9,198 bases of DNA from Collinsella sp. (GTDB taxonomy: Bacteria > Actinomycetota > Coriobacteriia > Coriobacteriales > Coriobacteriaceae), in assembly GCA_019419645.1 (NCBI GenBank), contig DXZN01000032.1:12840-22037 (forward strand). Reading direction: 5' to 3'. Both the position numbers and the translations under genes were made by a program. The notes below the pieces were generated by a model, which had not been told where the DNA came from, did no database searches, and was given only the letters and a program-made list of their open reading frames with translations. Below are positions 5,593-9,198 of the stretch, in pieces; the stretch's first letter is position 1, and the number at the start of each line of letters is the position of its first letter.

Positions 5593-8256
5593 CTCTTGGA
5601 CTTTAAGGGCCTCGGCTAGGCTGACGCGCTTGATAGAACGCGTGTGTAGCAGCGCCACGACCAGGTAGGTCGCAAAGCCAATGCCCACGCACGCCGTCAT
5701 GGACCAAGCGGGCACGTAGATCTCGATATTGCCGTTGTAGGCGAGCAGCATCGAGCGGAAGATGGCCGTAAGCGAGCCAATAATGACCGGCAGGCTCAGC
5801 ACAAGCGACGCCACCACGCACAGCGTGATCGAGCGGATGTACAGATGCGAGATCTCGCTATCGCGATAGCCAAAGACTTTCATGTAGCTGATCGAACGGG
5901 CGCCGTGGTCGATCACAGCCTTGGTCAACAGGTACATAAACAGCAGGAAAATAAACACCGCGAGCCCAACCATCATGCCGATCATTTTGCTCATCATGCC
6001 GATAAACTGGTCGCCCACGGCGCGCATGTCGTCGGGCGTGGTGTCGCCGGCAAAGTAACGAGCATCGAGATCGAGCTTCTCGTCGCTCACATAGCCGTTA
6101 AAGTAGGCGGCGTCGTTGTCGAACAGCTCGTTAAAGTCATCGATACTCATATAGATATTCATGTCCGACTTGGAGCCCCAGGTACAATCCTTGCCCGCGT
6201 ACTCAAGGGAATAATGCTCGCCCTCGTACTTGTCGCCGAGCATGACCTTCTGACCCTCGCTCCAGCCAAACTTATCGAGCAGACCGCCGCCAAAGACGAT
6301 GCGCCCATCGCCGACGTTGAGGTCTTTCCAATAGCGCGAATCGGTTGAAATGCCGTAGACGGAAATCGTCTCCTCGCCATTTCCATCGCCGCGGTCGTAT
6401 TGCAGCTGGTAAACGGCGTATTTCTCAGCCTGTGCGATTGCGCCCGCGCCGTTGTCGGTCGTATTGACCGGGTGGATATCGTCGTTGTCAGTGTCAATCT
6501 TGGAGGCTTTGTCGATCAGGTCGATAGCCTCATCACGGTTGCAGCCGAGGGCATCGGCAAGATCATCGAGGCGCGCATAAAGCGCATCCTTCTTGTCCTG
6601 GACCTTGGCAAGCGCATCCTGCGCCGCAGTCAGGCTCTCGGCAGACGGAGATGCGGTCGCGGCATCGGCTGCCGTCTGCGCCGCATCGGCCGCGTCGTCA
6701 AGCTCGTCATCGGCATCCTGGGCAGCGGTTAGCAGCGCGCCGTCAACCGACTGCAAGCGCTCGAGTGCCGACCACTGCTCGCGCTCCTCGGCGGTGCCCT
6801 CGAGCTCCAGCGGCGCCTTGAGCGTGTACTGGTGCTCGGCGACCAGGCTCGTCTTCAGGTTGTCCGCGTAGTGCGTCATCGTGGGCAGAATCGCCAGGCC
6901 AAAAAGCATCAGCAGCGACGCAAATGCAATGCCCACGAAGAGCGTGGCGAAGTTGCCCAGGTTGCGCAGGAAGATACGCAGGCGGAAGCGCGAGACAAAA
7001 CCCATGCGCTCCGGCAGCTGCAGGCCGCACTTGGTACCCGATTTGCCGCTCGCCTCGTGACGAAGGAATTGCAACGGCGTCTTGCCCATTTTGCGAAGCA
7101 GGCCCACCAGCGTGATGAGGATGAGCGCGGCGGCGGGAACCACGGCGCACTTCACAAAGATCTCCCAGCTCCAGTACACCTGGAAGGGCGGCAGGCTATA
7201 CGAACCGTAATAGAGGCTGCGCATGGGCTCGGTAAAGAACACAACGCCGAGCGCAGTGCCCAAAAGCGCTGCGAGCACGCCCACGATGGCGGGAAGCGCA
7301 AGGTAGTGCAGCACGATCTCGCGACGGCGATAGCCGCTGGCGAGCAGTGTGCCAATGATGGCGCTCTCCTCCTCGATGGTGGCGTCGGTAAGGACCACAA
7401 AGACGAACGCCATGATCACGATGATGATGTCGAGCAGCGTCATCCACATCATAGAGTCGCCGTCCACGTCGTCGCGCGCGTAGCCAATACCCTGGTTGGA
7501 ATCGGCGTCGATCAGATCGTCCACGCGCGTATCGGCATCGGTCAGCGCCTCGACCATATCCTGCTCCGCATCGATGCGGTCCGCAGTGGAGAGGTCGCGA
7601 TCGGTAAAGGTAAAGGAGTAGGTGTAGGCGGGCGCGCCGCCGACGTCCTCGAGCGCGGCAAAGCCAGCGTCGGTGACCTCGGCCACGCCATAGGTGATGG
7701 TGTTCACCGTAAAGTCGGAGTTGTTGAGGAACAGCGCCTGGCTATCGGGTTGAGTCATGATGCCGCAGATGGTGTAGGTGCGACCCTCGAGCTCGACCTT
7801 ATCGCCCACGGACAGGTTGTTATTGGTGGCAAAGACACGGTCGATTGCCACCTCATCGTCCGTCTTGGGCTCCTTGCCCTCACAGTAGGACGCGATATCG
7901 ACCTTGGTGCGGTGCGCATAGGTGCGCAGCGTGCGCTTGGTGCCGTCGTCGCCGGACGCCTTTTTGATGATGGCGTCGATGGAGAAGTTCTTGTAGAGCG
8001 TGACGCCGCCGACGTCGCCGGCTGCACCCTCGGCTGCCTTGAGCTGGTCTTTGGTGGCCTCGAAAGAGGTGGTCACGCGGCCGTCCTCAATCGTGTACGC
8101 ATCGCGCATGTCGTCGATAAGGCAACCGATGGAATGCGCTGCGAGCAAAAAGCCCGAGGTAAGGGCGATGCTTCCGCACATAAGCAAAAAGATGCCCAGG
8201 TACTTGCCGATATTGCGGCGCAGCTCGCGCGGGAGACGTTTTGTGAGAGGTGTCAT
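5590..8256 (-). CDS. ABC transporter permease, double-FtsX (MacB-like) with coiled-coil insert
   Basis: 888 residues from the ATG at 8254-8256. An in-frame TTG five codons earlier lies inside the last codons of the ATPase gene and is less likely. About eight membrane helices are visible near 18-40, 270-291, 320-342, 366-388, 434-458, 754-777, 808-832 and 850-872. They form two FtsX-type modules, each with a large extracytoplasmic domain (~41-269 and ~459-753). The second external domain contains an Ala/Asp/Glu/Gln-rich segment (~506-572) that reads like a long coiled-coil hairpin. The protein ends SLAEALKVQE, a common FtsX-permease C-terminus. Such permeases mostly work by mechanotransmission: lipid or lipoprotein handling, antimicrobial-peptide export or resistance, or cell-wall enzyme control. 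Substrate is unknown here. The start is 8 nt after the ATPase stop with only a weak AGGCGG site, so coupled translation is likely. Confidence 0.95.
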   Translation of the reverse strand: MTPLTKRLPRELRRNIGKYLGIFLLMCGSIALTSGFLLAAHSIGCLIDDMRDAYTIEDGRVTTSFEATKDQLKAAEGAAGDVGGVTLYKNFSIDAIIKKASGDDGTKRTLRTYAHRTKVDIASYCEGKEPKTDDEVAIDRVFATNNNLSVGDKVELEGRTYTICGIMTQPDSQALFLNNSDFTVNTITYGVAEVTDAGFAALEDVGGAPAYTYSFTFTDRDLSTADRIDAEQDMVEALTDADTRVDDLIDADSNQGIGYARDDVDGDSMMWMTLLDIIIVIMAFVFVVLTDATIEEESAIIGTLLASGYRRREIVLHYLALPAIVGVLAALLGTALGVVFFTEPMRSLYYGSYSLPPFQVYWSWEIFVKCAVVPAAALILITLVGLLRKMGKTPLQFLRHEASGKSGTKCGLQLPERMGFVSRFRLRIFLRNLGNFATLFVGIAFASLLMLFGLAILPTMTHYADNLKTSLVAEHQYTLKAPLELEGTAEEREQWSALERLQSVDGALLTAAQDADDELDDAADAAQTAADAATASPSAESLTAAQDALAKVQDKKDALYARLDDLADALGCNRDEAIDLIDKASKIDTDNDDIHPVNTTDNGAGAIAQAEKYAVYQLQYDRGDGNGEETISVYGISTDSRYWKDLNVGDGRIVFGGGLLDKFGWSEGQKVMLGDKYEGEHYSLEYAGKDCTWGSKSDMNIYMSIDDFNELFDNDAAYFNGYVSDEKLDLDARYFAGDTTPDDMRAVGDQFIGMMSKMIGMMVGLAVFIFLLFMYLLTKAVIDHGARSISYMKVFGYRDSEISHLYIRSITLCVVASLVLSLPVIIGSLTAIFRSMLLAYNGNIEIYVPAWSMTACVGIGFATYLVVALLHTRSIKRVSLAEALKVQE

Positions 8257-8264
8257 GGCGCCGC

Positions 8265-8978
<714 letters not shown>

Positions 8979-8992
8979 GCTATCCCCCGTTG

Positions 8993-9020
8993 TTAGCCTT
9001 CTGCTACTTTTCTAGGCTAA
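8993..9020. promoter_or_regulatory. Inverted repeat TTAGCCT-N14-AGGCTAA, operator candidate of the ABC unit
   Basis: Perfect 7-bp arms at 8993-8999 and 9014-9020 lie between the candidate -10 element and the ATPase ribosome binding site. The arms are 21 bp apart start to start, two helical turns, which suits a dimeric repressor. As RNA it would form a 7-bp stem with a 14-nt loop just 5' of the ribosome binding site, so a translational role is an alternative. Confidence 0.4.
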
Positions 9021-9047
9021 TAGTAAACCCGGGCGAACTATTTTTAA
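9020..9047 (-). promoter_or_regulatory. Weak sigma-70 promoter candidate for the ABC unit
   Basis: On the minus strand TTAAAA (9042-9047), 16 bp, then TACTAT (9020-9025). Each hexamer matches the consensus at four of six positions. The -10 overlaps the outer base of the TTAGCCT/AGGCTAA repeat. Nothing better is visible in the A/T-rich stretch before the ATPase gene. Confidence 0.3.
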
Positions 9048-9073
9048 GCGACAGGCGCAATTTTTTCCAACCT

Positions 9074-9133
9074 ACTCATTGGGGACAGACTTAAATGAGT
9101 GAAATCGCTCATTTAAGTCTGTCCCCAATGAGT
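9074..9133. repeat. REP-like palindrome with 26-bp perfect arms
   Basis: Left arm 9074-9099 and right arm 9108-9133 are exact reverse complements, containing CATTGGGGACAGACTTAA and its complement. The 8-nt centre TGAAATCG can add a T.G and a G-C pair, leaving an AAAT loop. There is no U-tract after either arm, so it is not a standard terminator. Short palindromes with a GGGGACAGAC core resemble, from memory, repeats that accompany REP-associated tyrosine (Y1) transposases; no such transposase gene lies in this window. Confidence 0.85.
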
Positions 9134-9145
9134 GGTCCCAAAGAC

Positions 9146-9198
9146 GGGACTGCGGACAAAAAGTTGGACCGTCAAGGTCCGGTTTGGAGTCCGCATGA
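9146..9198 (+). mobile_element. Probable left end of an IS3-family (IS150-like) insertion sequence, cut by the window edge
   Basis: ACTGCGGACAAAAAGTTGGA (9149-9168), followed by CC, resembles the terminal inverted repeat of IS150-group elements, whose ends often read ACTG..CCCAAAAAGTTGGAC. Downstream, GGAG (9186-9189) is followed after 5 nt by ATG (9195-9197), the distance from the end at which orfA normally starts in this family. The segment can also fold as TGCGGAC 9151-9157 with GTCCGCA 9189-9195, around an inner GGACC/GGTCC hairpin (9166-9180), which would hide the ribosome binding site. The exact outer boundary and any target duplication cannot be fixed because the other end is outside the window. 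Confidence 0.45.

Noticed and set aside
9074..9133. The 26-bp inverted repeat as an intrinsic terminator or a CRISPR repeat
   Set aside because: No U-tract on either side, and only one copy with no spacer-repeat array.

Overview
The window looks like chromosomal DNA from a high-G+C, anaerobic, gut-type Actinomycetota of the Coriobacteriia class, most like Collinsella. This is inferred from composition, codon style, the gene set and the intergenic repeats; no marker gene here proves it. Every gene looks intact except the one cut by the left edge.

Left third (1-2871, minus strand). trhA (hemolysin-III/PAQR-like membrane protein) is followed, after a 110-bp gap, by a DUF21-CBS-CorC membrane protein of the CNNM/CorC type. 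That gene is followed 24 bp later by a small protein resembling the N-terminal domain of cyanophycin synthetase, which runs off the left edge with a long acidic tail. The last two genes are probably co-transcribed.

Middle (2872-5480). A membrane-anchored alpha/beta hydrolase is transcribed to the right, divergently from trhA. It has a good sigma-70 promoter and two copies of a 14-bp palindromic motif placed like repressor sites. It converges on a leftward gene for a DUF362 plus 2x[4Fe-4S] iron-sulfur protein. The 251 bp between their stop codons hold a 122-bp element that is palindromic over most of its length (16-bp perfect ends) and, directly abutting it, a strong bidirectional intrinsic terminator.

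Right third (5590-8978, minus strand). A two-gene ABC unit encodes a MacB/LolD-type ATPase followed 8 bp later by an 888-residue FtsX-like permease with an Ala/Asp-rich predicted coiled coil in its second extracytoplasmic domain. Upstream of the ATPase lie a weak promoter and a 7-bp inverted repeat (TTAGCCT/AGGCTAA) that could be an operator.

Right edge (9040-9198). A perfect 26-bp inverted repeat of REP type lies next to sequence resembling the left end of an IS3-family (IS150-like) insertion sequence, with a ribosome binding site and ATG just before the window stops. No rRNA, tRNA, CRISPR array or known riboswitch was recognised. The most interesting unexplained signals are the hairpin element at 4066-4187, the paired operator-like motifs before the hydrolase, and the stand-alone cyanophycin-synthetase-like N domain.
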